NCBI GenBank assembly: GCA_050050115.1 | Contig: JASFUX010000164.1 | Span: 1 to 7,580, forward strand | Direction of reading: 5' to 3' | Length of the DNA: 7,580 nucleotides | Source: JASFUX01 sp050050115 | GTDB taxonomy: Bacteria > Pseudomonadota > Alphaproteobacteria > Caulobacterales > Maricaulaceae | Shown: piece after piece, positions 1-7,190 of the stretch | Position numbering within the stretch: position 1 is the first letter of the stretch | How the letters are laid out: each line of letters opens with the position of its first letter | The notes under the pieces: model-generated | The model's database searches: none | What the model was told of the DNA's origin: nothing | What the model saw: only the letters and a program-made list of their open reading frames with translations | Made by a program: the position numbers and the translations under genes

Positions 1-1703
1 TCCAGTCGCAACCGCTGATGAATGAAACCAATCTCAATCTGGCGCTCTCAACGGCGCGGCTCAACTCGGATGGCGACGTGATCTGCGGCGTGCCCGTCGC
101 GGCCAACGATTTCGGCTTCATCACCAACCAAGGCACCAACTGCGTGCCGGTGGACTTCTTCGCTGACTCGATCTTCACAGGCGGACCGAACGGCGAGGGC
201 GCTTTTGCGACTGAAGACGAACGCCGGTTCCTCATCGGCGAGCGGACCAACCGCACCGCCGTCGAGCAAATGCTCGCCAGCATCTACTTCACAGGCGATC
301 TGTTCGAAGTTCCGGCCGGTCAAGTATCGACCGCGTTCGGCGGCGAGTATCGGCGCGACCGCATCAAGTCCTCGACGGACTTCCTTAGCGCGATCGGCGA
401 GAACGCTGGTGAAAACCCGGGTACAGAGGAAGCGACCAACGGCTCGCGCGACATCTGGGACGTCTATGCCGAGGTCTACGTGCCGGTGCTCGAAAATCTC
501 TCCGTCGAAGGCGCGGTGCGCTTCACCGACGAAGAGAACTTCGGCTCGGAGACGACCTACCGGGCGCGGGGTTCCTACACGCCGATCGACTGGATCACGA
601 TCTCCGGCTCCTACGGCACGTCGTTCCGTGCGCCGAACTTGCGCGAGGCTTTCCTGGCGCCGCAACAGCAAGGCGTCGGCAGCGACGCCGACCCGTGCGC
701 GGTTCCCGGCGAGGCTCAATCGGGCGGGGTCTATATGCCCGGCGATGAAACGCGCTCGCAAACGGTGCTCGACAACTGCGTGTTGAGCGGCGCCGATCCG
801 ACGGCGCTGGGTCTTGTGGCGAACATCAACATTCCGGTGACGGTCGGCGGCAACGCGCTCGACCTGCAGCCGGAAACGTCGGAAGCCTACACGGCGACGC
901 TGCAATTCAGCCCGCCGATCGATGATCGCTATCAGCTCGATTTCGCCATCAGCTGGTATCAGATCACGGTTCAGGACAACATCCGGTCGATCGATCCGGT
1001 GACGATCATGAACCGCTGCTACGACGAGCCCGGACTGACGAGTCCGTTCTGCAGTCGATTGACGCGTGCGGACAATCCCGGCGCCAACTTCGACTTCATC
1101 AACTTCATTGACGCGTCGTTCGTCAATGTGGGCGAGGAGGTCTCTGAAGGCATCGACCTGAACGCGCGGTTCGGCACCGACTTTGGCGGAATCGACTTCG
1201 GTTGGAACGGTGTCGCCACCTTCCTAACCGAGCGGACGGAGCAGATCTTCCCCGAAGACCCGGTGAACGATCTCGCAGGCGACTACGGGTTCCCGGAAAC
1301 GAGCTTGCAGTCGACGTTCTCGTTCGGCCTCGACGAATGGGAGCTGTTGGTCAACGCCCGCTGGTTCGATTCGACGTTCCCAAGCAACGACGCTTTGCTG
1401 AATCTGAGCACGGCGTTCAACTGTGCGGGACCGGGCCAGCAAGTGAATACGACCAACACCAACTTCCCGGGCAGCCCGGACACCTACCTGGTGTGTGACG
1501 CTGACGCGGTGACCTACTGGGATACCGCGCTGACCTATCGTGGGGACAGCTTCACCATCACCGGCGGGATCAACAATCTCTTTGACGAAGAGCCGCCGCT
1601 GGTCGATCCGTCCGTCGGATCCAACCGGGGCGGACGCATCACGTCGTCGGGCTACGACCAGATCGGTCGGACCTTCTTCGTGGGCGTGTCGAAGACCTTC
1701 TAG
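1..1703 (+). CDS. TonB-dependent outer-membrane receptor, C-terminal beta-barrel part (5' end outside window)
   Basis: Outer-membrane active transporter driven by TonB/ExbBD; the substrate cannot be told from this part. The frame is open from base 3 (five codons before the first ATG at 18), so the gene begins upstream, and the plug domain and TonB box are missing. About 566 residues are present. Numbered from the ATG at 18, visible family signatures are SFRAPNLREAF (202-212), LQPETSEAYT (283-292) and the C-terminal GGINNLFDEEPP (516-527). The protein ends in VSKTF, with the terminal Phe typical of outer-membrane barrels recognised by the BAM machinery. Eight cysteines fall in four close pairs (23/42, 227/254, 334/345, 469/493), which fits disulfides in surface loops and is common in the large receptors of sphingomonads and Caulobacterales. 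A strong terminator follows directly. Family assignment is firm; calling it an iron, peptide or glycan receptor would be guesswork. Confidence 0.95.
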   Translation, partial: QSQPLMNETNLNLALSTARLNSDGDVICGVPVAANDFGFITNQGTNCVPVDFFADSIFTGGPNGEGAFATEDERRFLIGERTNRTAVEQMLASIYFTGDLFEVPAGQVSTAFGGEYRRDRIKSSTDFLSAIGENAGENPGTEEATNGSRDIWDVYAEVYVPVLENLSVEGAVRFTDEENFGSETTYRARGSYTPIDWITISGSYGTSFRAPNLREAFLAPQQQGVGSDADPCAVPGEAQSGGVYMPGDETRSQTVLDNCVLSGADPTALGLVANINIPVTVGGNALDLQPETSEAYTATLQFSPPIDDRYQLDFAISWYQITVQDNIRSIDPVTIMNRCYDEPGLTSPFCSRLTRADNPGANFDFINFIDASFVNVGEEVSEGIDLNARFGTDFGGIDFGWNGVATFLTERTEQIFPEDPVNDLAGDYGFPETSLQSTFSFGLDEWELLVNARWFDSTFPSNDALLNLSTAFNCAGPGQQVNTTNTNFPGSPDTYLVCDADAVTYWDTALTYRGDSFTITGGINNLFDEEPPLVDPSVGSNRGGRITSSGYDQIGRTFFVGVSKTF

Positions 1704-1725
1704 ATCTGACTCTCATCCTCAACTC

Positions 1726-1757
1726 AAACGGCGGCCCTCGGGCCGCCGTTTTCTTTT
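1726..1757 (+). terminator. Intrinsic terminator of the receptor gene
   Basis: A perfect 12-bp inverted repeat (1726-1737 with 1740-1751, AAACGGCGGCCC and its complement) leaves a 2-nt loop, or opens to a tetraloop. It is followed by a T-rich run to 1757. It lies 23 bases after the receptor stop. Read on the minus strand the tail is TTTGAGTTGAG, so it could also end the convergent gene at 1788-2405, but less well. Confidence 0.93.
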
Positions 1758-1787
1758 CCGTTTCTCTGCAGATCGTCGATTGATCGC

Positions 1788-2405
1788 TCAGCGAATGCGC
1801 TCAACCTGGATCTCTCGGCGCGGTTCGGAGATGTGCATCCGATAGCCGCCAAAGCGCGACGGCGTGATCGTCACCGCGATCGGGTCGTCGCCCCGCAAAC
1901 GCACGCGCGTGCGATCACCCTGGAGCTGTCGCCACACCTGGCCGTTGTCGAGCGTCACCTCGAGTTGATCGTAGCCATGGATGTCGTGAGCGACGATGTG
2001 CGCCGTTTCGGGTTGAACTTCTTCCTCCGGCGGCCGTTGCGCCGGGGGCATGCGCGCGACGACCTGTTCCGCGCCCAGCCCTTCCGGCTGCTCGATCACC
2101 TCAGAGGCGCTGGATGGCGGCGGACTGATCGGCGCTGGAATCGCCGACGCGGGATTTGCCGACGTCGGCGGCTGGATCGTGTTCGAGGCGGGCGCATCAA
2201 GCACCGGCGCCGCCGGGGTCTCGCCCGCCTCCACGCCTTCGTACGCGGCGACGGCCGCTTCGAGGCAAGCCAGTTGAGCCTCTATGGTCGGCTCGGCGCG
2301 ACAGCGCTCCACGGTTCCATCCTGCGCTGCAGCATGCGCCGTCGCGCCGCCCATGGCGGCAAGCACGGCGATCGCCGTTCGTGTACGAATGACGGACATC
2401 GTCAT
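1788..2405 (-). CDS. Exported protein of unknown function with C-terminal LDNGQVWRQ motif
   Basis: 205 residues from the ATG at 2405. GAGAA lies five bases before that ATG, and a signal peptide follows at once (hydrophobic 11-23, AHAAA with likely cleavage near residue 25-27). A second ATG at 2399 is possible. The open frame extends upstream to 2570, but that part lacks export features and overlaps the divergent gene's leader. The mature N-terminus holds two cysteines (C35, C47) in a short helix-like segment, ERCRAEPTIEAQLACLE. A Pro/Ala-rich linker follows (about 55-135). The C-terminal domain (about 140-205) carries LDNGQVWRQ (152-160) and ends in a basic strand, IQVERIR. Small alphaproteobacterial exported proteins with this layout are usually left as hypothetical; the function is unknown. 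It is convergent with the receptor gene and divergent from the M28 peptidase gene. Periplasmic location is inferred from the signal peptide. Confidence 0.82.
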   Translation of the reverse strand: MTMSVIRTRTAIAVLAAMGGATAHAAAQDGTVERCRAEPTIEAQLACLEAAVAAYEGVEAGETPAAPVLDAPASNTIQPPTSANPASAIPAPISPPPSSASEVIEQPEGLGAEQVVARMPPAQRPPEEEVQPETAHIVAHDIHGYDQLEVTLDNGQVWRQLQGDRTRVRLRGDDPIAVTITPSRFGGYRMHISEPRREIQVERIR

Positions 2406-2569
2406 GAGCGTTCTCGTCTGATGATCGGTCGGTCGAGTGTGGGACCGGACGCCGTTTCTGACAACCACGGCGCGCAGACCGGTGAGATTCCCATCCGCGG
2501 CGCGTCTCGCCGGACTCGACGGGCGTCGGCCGAGGGTGAAAGGATGCGCGCAAACCAAGGGAGCGAGCA
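2406..2569. promoter_or_regulatory. Divergent intergenic region between the exported hypothetical gene and the M28 peptidase gene
   Basis: These 164 bases must hold the start signals for both genes, because the genes point away from each other. No convincing -35/-10 pair was found on either strand by eye. Two GANTC sites, the CcrM methylation target of alphaproteobacteria, are present (2486-2490 and 2513-2517). Such sites also occur inside genes here, so no regulatory meaning is claimed. Confidence 0.45.
2557..2563 (+). promoter_or_regulatory. Ribosome binding site of the M28 peptidase gene
   Basis: AAGGGAG lies six bases before the ATG at 2570. It supports that start over the out-of-frame ATG at 2544. 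Confidence 0.75.
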
Positions 2570-4060
2570 ATGGTTACACGTCTTCCGGCAATAGCCATGA
2601 GTGCGGCGCTTATGGTCGCGCCGGCGGGATTGCCGAGCGCTGCGTCGGCCCAGGATGCGGCGGAGCTCGACGAGCTTATTGGAGCGCTGCTGGGCGACAC
2701 TCCGATGGTCGACGATCTGCGCGAGTTGACGGACTCGATCGGCGGGCGGGTGACAGGCACGGCCGCGAATGAAGCGGCGGTTGACTGGGCGTTGGAGAAA
2801 TTCGAGGACGCCGGCGTTTCGGCGCGCGCCGAAAGCTTCGAGATGCCGCGGTTGTGGGTGGAGCGTGAGACGCGGGTGTTCGTCTCGGGCGATATCGAGT
2901 TTTCGCCCCGCGCCGTCGCCAAGCACTATTCGGCGCTCGCGGGCGCCGACGCCGCGCCGCGGCCGCTCTTGTTCCTCGGCCGCGGAAGCGAGGCGGACTT
3001 CGCCGCGGCGGGATCAGATGTCGAGGGATCTTGGGTCCTGATCGAGACCGATGTCGTCGCCGACATCGACGGCCTTTTCGGCGAATATGCGCAGTCCGCC
3101 TTAGTGGAACCCGCGGCGGCCGAGGCCGGCGCGGCTGGCGTGGCCTACATTTCCTCGCGGCCGATGGGACTGCTCTACAGCCTTGGGGCGATGCTTTCGG
3201 CCGACAATGAGCTGCCCATCGTCGTCATCGAGCGTGAAGAGGGGCTACGTCTGAAGCGTCAGCTCGAGCGCGGCGCGACGCTCGAGCTCGCCGCGGTCAT
3301 CGATGCGAGCGACGGGTCGGCCTTTCAGAGCCGGAATGTCATCGCCGAGATTCCGGGAACCGATCTCGCTGATGAGATCATCGTCTTCGGCGCCCATCTC
3401 GACTCCTATGGACTGGGAACGGGCGCAAACGACAACGGCTGCAACGTCTCGATGCTGATCGACATCGCGCGGCAGATGTCGCGTCTGGGCGTTCGACCGA
3501 GGCGGACTGTGCGGTTCGCGTTGTGGAACGGCGAGGAGCAGGGGTTCAATGGGTCCTGGCGCTACACTGAAGCGCATCAAGAGGAAATGGAGGACCACGT
3601 CGTCGCCGCGTCGATCGACATCGGCAGCGGTCGGATTACGGGCTTTTGGACGAACGGACGAGGCGGGGAGCTGCTCGCGCCATTGGATCGCGCGCTCGAG
3701 CCCGTGTCCGGCCTCGGTCCGTTCGAACACTCCGACGACGCGATATTCGGCACGGACAACTTCGATTTTCTCATCAACGGCGTGGCGAATCTCGTCGCGA
3801 TTCACGAGTCCGCAAATTACGGCCCGAACTACCATGCTGAGTCCGACACTTTCGACAAGGTGAACCAGAGCCAGCTTCGGTTGAACGCCGCGATCATCGC
3901 CGCGGTGATTTATGGATTGGCGAACGACGAGGCGCTTGATCCGCCGCGGCATTCGCGCGCGCAGATCGAAGAGCTGGTCTCTTCGACGCCGCTCGAAGCG
4001 GAGATGCGCGACTGGAACGTGTACGATGCGTGGGCGTCGGGCGAGCGGGGACGTCGATAG
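2570..4060 (+). CDS. Exported M28-family zinc metallopeptidase with PA domain
   Basis: 496 residues, a normal length for the family. It probably removes N-terminal residues from peptides or cleaves dipeptides (aminopeptidase/carboxypeptidase Q-like type) in the periplasm or outside the cell. A signal peptide is visible (hydrophobic 8-20, SAASA then QD, cleavage near residue 27). A PA-like region lies around 115-240, ahead of the catalytic domain. All the expected co-catalytic zinc residues can be placed: H276 (GAHLDS), D288 (GANDNG), E322 with E323 (NGEEQG; catalytic base and ligand), D350 (SIDIGSG) and H422 (YHAESDT). Two local differences from the usual pattern are C291 after the DNG, and GTDN (394-397) where relatives commonly have GTDH. 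The start is set by AAGGGAG at 2557-2563. It is divergent from the small exported gene, and its end is 40 bases from the convergent msrA. Family is firm; substrate specificity is inferred. Confidence 0.93.
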   Translation: MVTRLPAIAMSAALMVAPAGLPSAASAQDAAELDELIGALLGDTPMVDDLRELTDSIGGRVTGTAANEAAVDWALEKFEDAGVSARAESFEMPRLWVERETRVFVSGDIEFSPRAVAKHYSALAGADAAPRPLLFLGRGSEADFAAAGSDVEGSWVLIETDVVADIDGLFGEYAQSALVEPAAAEAGAAGVAYISSRPMGLLYSLGAMLSADNELPIVVIEREEGLRLKRQLERGATLELAAVIDASDGSAFQSRNVIAEIPGTDLADEIIVFGAHLDSYGLGTGANDNGCNVSMLIDIARQMSRLGVRPRRTVRFALWNGEEQGFNGSWRYTEAHQEEMEDHVVAASIDIGSGRITGFWTNGRGGELLAPLDRALEPVSGLGPFEHSDDAIFGTDNFDFLINGVANLVAIHESANYGPNYHAESDTFDKVNQSQLRLNAAIIAAVIYGLANDEALDPPRHSRAQIEELVSSTPLEAEMRDWNVYDAWASGERGRR

Positions 4061-4074
4061 CTTCGCCTCACTTT

Positions 4075-4106
4075 ACGGCAGCGGGCTTGCATCCGCCGTT
4101 TCACCT
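4075..4106 (+). terminator. Possible weak terminator hairpin after the M28 gene
   Basis: ACGG (4075-4078) can pair with CCGT (4096-4099), and an inner CGG can pair with CCG across a bulge. A short TTT follows, and the hairpin overlaps the last bases of the convergent msrA. The stem is interrupted and the T run is short, so this is only a candidate in the 40-base convergent gap. Confidence 0.25.
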
Positions 4107-4748
4107 TGCCTCCAACCCCGCCGGACAGCTCACGCCCGTGCCGCCGAGCCCGCAATAGCCCGTCGGGTTCTTCGCCAGGTATTGCTGATGATCTTCTTCC
4201 GCGAAGTAGAACGCCGGCGCGTCGGCGATCTCGGTGGTGATCGATCCGTAGCCTTTCGCCTTGAGTTCCCTCTCGTATGCCTCGCGCGCCGCTTCGGCGA
4301 TGCGGCGCTGCTCGGGCGAATGGGCGAAGATCGCCGAGCGGTACTGCGTGCCGACATCGTTGCCTTGACGCATGCCTTGGGTCGGGTCGTGACCTTCGAA
4401 GAAGGCGCGCACCAAGGCGGCGTAGGCGATCTTCTCGGGGTCGAACACCACGCGCACCGACTCCGCGTGTCCGGTTCGGCCCGAGCACACCTCGCGATAG
4501 GTCGGGTTCGGCGTATGCCCGCCCTGATAGCCGACGGCCGTCGTCCAGACGCCATCCAACCGCCAGAACAGCCGCTCCGCGCCCCAGAAACAGCCGAGCG
4601 CGAAATCGGCCGTTTCGAGGCCTGCGGGGTAGGGCGGCAGGAAGCGCCGGCCGGTCTCGAAGTGGACCTCGCCTGAGGCGATCGGCTCGGCACGGCCGGG
4701 CAGGGCGTCGGCTTTGGAAACCGTGACAAGCTTCTGTCTCGAAAACAT
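4101..4748 (-). CDS. msrA: Peptide methionine (S)-S-oxide reductase MsrA
   Basis: Repairs oxidised proteins by reducing the S-epimer of methionine sulfoxide, with thioredoxin regenerating the enzyme. The 215-residue product matches the long E. coli-type form (about 212 residues), including the N-terminal SKADALPGRAEPI segment. The active-site motif GCFWG is at 52-56 with nucleophile C53. Other conserved blocks are GYQGGHTPNPTYREVCSG, GHAE, HDPTQGMRQGNDVGTQYRS, and EDHQQYL with KNPTGYCG near the end. C199 and C208 are the probable resolving cysteines. The ATG at 4748 is chosen because AGAAG stands just upstream and the N-terminus then aligns with the E. coli protein. The frame is open to 4937, but that 63-residue extension has no family counterpart. 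No signal peptide is seen, so it should act in the cytoplasm. It is transcribed away from the S8 protease gene and towards the M28 gene. Confidence 0.97.
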   Translation of the reverse strand: MFSRQKLVTVSKADALPGRAEPIASGEVHFETGRRFLPPYPAGLETADFALGCFWGAERLFWRLDGVWTTAVGYQGGHTPNPTYREVCSGRTGHAESVRVVFDPEKIAYAALVRAFFEGHDPTQGMRQGNDVGTQYRSAIFAHSPEQRRIAEAAREAYERELKAKGYGSITTEIADAPAFYFAEEDHQQYLAKNPTGYCGLGGTGVSCPAGLEAR

Positions 4749-4987
4749 GTTTTCTTCTCGTTCTGGGCGCGATTTCGCCCGATCGCTGGTGATTGCTGAT
4801 CTAGTCGTCGGCGTCTTGGGCGCTGACGTCATTGTCATATTGCAACTCGGTTCGCCTTGCGCGAGTCCCGTCTCGCGATTTTGACGAAGGCGTGCCAGAT
4901 TGTGAGCGAGCCGCGCGGGATCGCCCCTCTCGACCATCCGGCGAGCGAAGGGCGACTACGACGCGGCCGGGGGAATGGAGGGCCTAC
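4749..4987. promoter_or_regulatory. Divergent intergenic region between msrA and the S8 protease gene
   Basis: 239 bases that must contain promoters for both genes. An 8-bp palindrome TGACGTCA sits at 4824-4831; it overlaps TGAC-N6-GTCA (4824-4837), a small inverted repeat that could bind a dimeric regulator. TTGACG at 4881-4886 resembles a -35 box towards the protease gene, but no good -10 follows at 16-18 bases. One GANTC site is at 4863-4867. None of these is strong enough to name a regulator. Confidence 0.45.
4977..4982 (+). promoter_or_regulatory. Ribosome binding site that decides the S8 protease start
   Basis: GGAGGG stands five bases before the ATG at 4988, where a hydrophobic anchor begins at once. 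This argues against the in-frame ATG at 4832, which would add 52 charged residues with no family likeness and overlap the leader of msrA. Confidence 0.85.
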
Positions 4988-7138
4988 ATGCGCACGCTTC
5001 TCGTCGGCCTGATCGGCGGCGCTCTTGTGTTCACCTTCTTCTGGTATCGCGGCGACACCGGGCCGATCGAGCTGCCCGGTCTCGGCGTGCTCGCGCCGCC
5101 CGAATACATCACGCCGATGGACCGGCTCGCCGCCGCGCCGCCCGCGCTGCGCGCCGTGCGTGCAGAGTTCGCTCCGCCGCCTTCGAGGCGCGCCGCTGAA
5201 GCCGTTGCGCCTGAGATCTACGCCGGCATGCTGATCGCCAAGCCGCGTGCTGTGGTCACCGCCGATGCGGCCGCCGCAGCGCAGCCCGACGCCGCGCCTG
5301 ACGCTGCGGACGAAGAAGCGCCGGTCGCCCGTCTCGCGCCCAACGCGCGGATCGCGCCGAGCGTGCGCTCGCTCGCCGTGTCGCGTCAGGTCACCCCGCT
5401 GTCGAACGCAATGCGGATCGCCAACGAGGTCGGCTCGATCGCCGAGGTGCGCTCGACCGGCGCGATGGTGATCAACCTCGACTACGACCTGATGGACGAA
5501 GTCGCCGAAGAAGAGGCCGCGGCGATCGAACCGGACACCGACACCGACACCGACACGCGAACCCTGCGAGCGATCCAGGCGCCGAGCCGGCTCCGGCTCC
5601 TGCCTTCGGTCGCGCCGCAACAGCTTCAGGTTCAAACCGACCAGACGCGCACCCTCGCCGCGCCCCGCACCATCTCCCAGCAGCGGCCGATCGCATTCGA
5701 CGCCGGCGAGCAGATCCGCGAGCGCGTCATGCGCACGCAGGCCCGCCGCCTCGCTTGGGCTGAAGATCGGTGTCCGGACGATGTCGACGCCGAGATGATG
5801 CGCGCCAATCCGCGCATCGGCGTGAACTGCGCGATCGAGCGCTTGAGGGCGTCGAACGAGTTCGAGTACGTCGAGCCCAACTATATCGTCACCCACGAGT
5901 TCGCTCGCCGGCCGCGGCGGACCGCCGGCGCCACCGGTGCGCCGGACGACCCGCTTTACGGGCTGCAGTGGAACTACACCAGCCAAGGCGGAAACGGCGG
6001 CGCGGGCGAGGGCGATGGTGAGACCGCGGCGCTGTCGGGCGGCGCGGGCTTTCAGGATTTCTGGGCGCGCACCGAGCAGCATGGCTCGCGCGAGATCGTC
6101 GTCGCGGTGGTCGACACCGGGCTCGACACGGCGCATCCCGACATCTCCGGCTCGCCCAACGTCGCGACCGGCATCGACATGGTCTCGGTCGCCTTCTACG
6201 GCAACGACGGCGACGGGCGCGACACCGATCCGTCCGATCCCGGAGACATCTGCGACACCACCGATCCCGAAGCGGCGAACAGCTACCACGGGACCCACGT
6301 CGCCGGCACCATCGGCGCGGCGTCGACCAATGACGGCGCAGGGATCGCCGGCGGCGCCTGGGACGTGACCATCGTGCCGGTTCGCGCGCTCGGTCGCTGC
6401 GGCGGCCTGCAGTCGGACATCAACGATGCGATCCGCTGGGCGGCCGGCGTCGAGGAGGCGCTGATCGAGACGCCCGGCGGCGTGATCTCTGTGGCGAACG
6501 AGAACCCGGCGGACATCATCAACCTGTCGCTCGGTTTTCCCGCGCCGGACGGCTGCCCGGCTTCGACGCAGGAAGCGATCAACGACGCCATTGCGGCGGG
6601 CGCGATCGTCGTCGCGGCGGCGGGCAACAAGGGCATCGACGTCGCCGAGTACGGCCCCTCGGGCTGCGATGGCGTGCTGACGGTCGCCGCCGGGGACGGC
6701 GTGGGCGCGCTCGCCTACTATTCGAACTGGGGCGAGGGCGTCGACGTCATGGCGCCGGGCGGAGACCTCTCGGCCGATCTCGACGGCGACGGCCGGCCGG
6801 ACGGGATCCTCTCGACCAAGCGCGCGGAGGACTGCGTCGACCCGCTGTCGTCCGAGGCGATCGGCGACTGCCGCTACGCCTACGAGCACGGCACCTCAAT
6901 GGCCGCGCCGCATGTGTCGGCCGCGCTCGCGCTCTTAAAGTCGCAAGACCCGGCGCGCTCGAACGACACGCTGATCGACCTGATCGTCAACAACGCGCGC
7001 AATCCGCGCTCACTCGCCCAATGCACCGGGCTGTGCTCGGAGACCCCGGGCGGAACGACGATCGACGGACAGCCGGGCATGTGCCACCGTCCGTGCGGCG
7101 AGGGCCTGCTCGATCTGGCGCAAGTCGCGGGCGAGTAA
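4988..7138 (+). CDS. Membrane-anchored subtilisin-like serine protease (S8 family) with long N-terminal region
   Basis: 716 residues. An endopeptidase expected to act in the periplasm or at the cell surface. Residues 4-19 form one hydrophobic segment without a lipobox or clear cleavage site, so a signal anchor is likely. An Ala/Pro-rich stretch follows (to about 140). The propeptide seems to come in two pieces: about 140-172 (TGAMVINLDYDL) and about 268-303 (ending FEYVEPNYIV). The mature domain begins near DDPLYGLQW (320-328). The catalytic triad is complete: D376 (VVDTG), H434 (YHGTHVAGT) and S637 (HGTSMAAPH), with oxyanion N547 (AAGN). The Asp-rich loops DGDGRDTDPSDPGD (about 407-420) and DLDGDGRPDG (597-606) are typical of this S8 branch and probably bind calcium. 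Twelve cysteines (two in the propeptide, ten in the mature part) suggest disulfides. Only about 80 residues follow the catalytic Ser, ending in CGEGLLD, so there is no PPC or autotransporter domain. The next gene starts 52 bases on with no terminator between. Confidence 0.93.
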   Translation: MRTLLVGLIGGALVFTFFWYRGDTGPIELPGLGVLAPPEYITPMDRLAAAPPALRAVRAEFAPPPSRRAAEAVAPEIYAGMLIAKPRAVVTADAAAAAQPDAAPDAADEEAPVARLAPNARIAPSVRSLAVSRQVTPLSNAMRIANEVGSIAEVRSTGAMVINLDYDLMDEVAEEEAAAIEPDTDTDTDTRTLRAIQAPSRLRLLPSVAPQQLQVQTDQTRTLAAPRTISQQRPIAFDAGEQIRERVMRTQARRLAWAEDRCPDDVDAEMMRANPRIGVNCAIERLRASNEFEYVEPNYIVTHEFARRPRRTAGATGAPDDPLYGLQWNYTSQGGNGGAGEGDGETAALSGGAGFQDFWARTEQHGSREIVVAVVDTGLDTAHPDISGSPNVATGIDMVSVAFYGNDGDGRDTDPSDPGDICDTTDPEAANSYHGTHVAGTIGAASTNDGAGIAGGAWDVTIVPVRALGRCGGLQSDINDAIRWAAGVEEALIETPGGVISVANENPADIINLSLGFPAPDGCPASTQEAINDAIAAGAIVVAAAGNKGIDVAEYGPSGCDGVLTVAAGDGVGALAYYSNWGEGVDVMAPGGDLSADLDGDGRPDGILSTKRAEDCVDPLSSEAIGDCRYAYEHGTSMAAPHVSAALALLKSQDPARSNDTLIDLIVNNARNPRSLAQCTGLCSETPGGTTIDGQPGMCHRPCGEGLLDLAQVAGE
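5534..5556 (+). repeat. Short tandem repeat (GACACC)x3.8 inside the S8 protease gene
   Basis: Three full GACACC units and a partial fourth lie in frame and encode four Asp-Thr pairs (residues 183-190). The tract sits in the low-complexity insert of the propeptide region. As a 6-bp unit, gain or loss of copies would keep the reading frame. Confidence 0.85.
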
Positions 7139-7190
7139 GCCCGCGGGAAGGGCCGCAACGTCGTGGAAACGCCTCATTTGCTTGGGTAGC

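Noticed and set aside
48..905. A 285-codon open frame on the minus strand opposite the receptor gene.
   Set aside because: The product is Arg-rich with no recognisable motif, and the plus strand carries clear receptor signatures.
1833..2594. A 253-codon plus-strand open frame opposite the small exported gene.
   Set aside because: Very Arg-rich product without domains. The minus strand gives a signal peptide, a recognisable C-terminal motif and a sensible start.
4881..4910. Promoter for the S8 protease based on TTGACG at 4881-4886.
   Set aside because: No acceptable -10 element stands at 16-18 bases from it, so it was noted only within the intergenic entry.
4749..4937. Upstream in-frame starts for msrA (ATG at 4937 or 4838).
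   Set aside because: The protein from 4748 already matches the E. coli-type N-terminus, and the extension has no likeness to MsrA.
4832..4987. Upstream in-frame ATG for the S8 protease, adding 52 residues.
   Set aside because: The extension is charged and would bury the anchor. GGAGGG before the ATG at 4988 marks the better start.
6113..6840. Asp-rich DGDGRD and DLDGDGRPDG loops as possible inserted dockerin or EF-hand domains.
   Set aside because: Such loops are a regular part of this S8 branch and are single, not paired as in dockerins.
4835..6889. A 684-codon open frame on the minus strand opposite the S8 protease gene.
   Set aside because: It is antisense to a gene with complete catalytic motifs, its product is an Arg/Val/Asp-rich sequence without domains, and long antisense frames are expected in GC-rich DNA.
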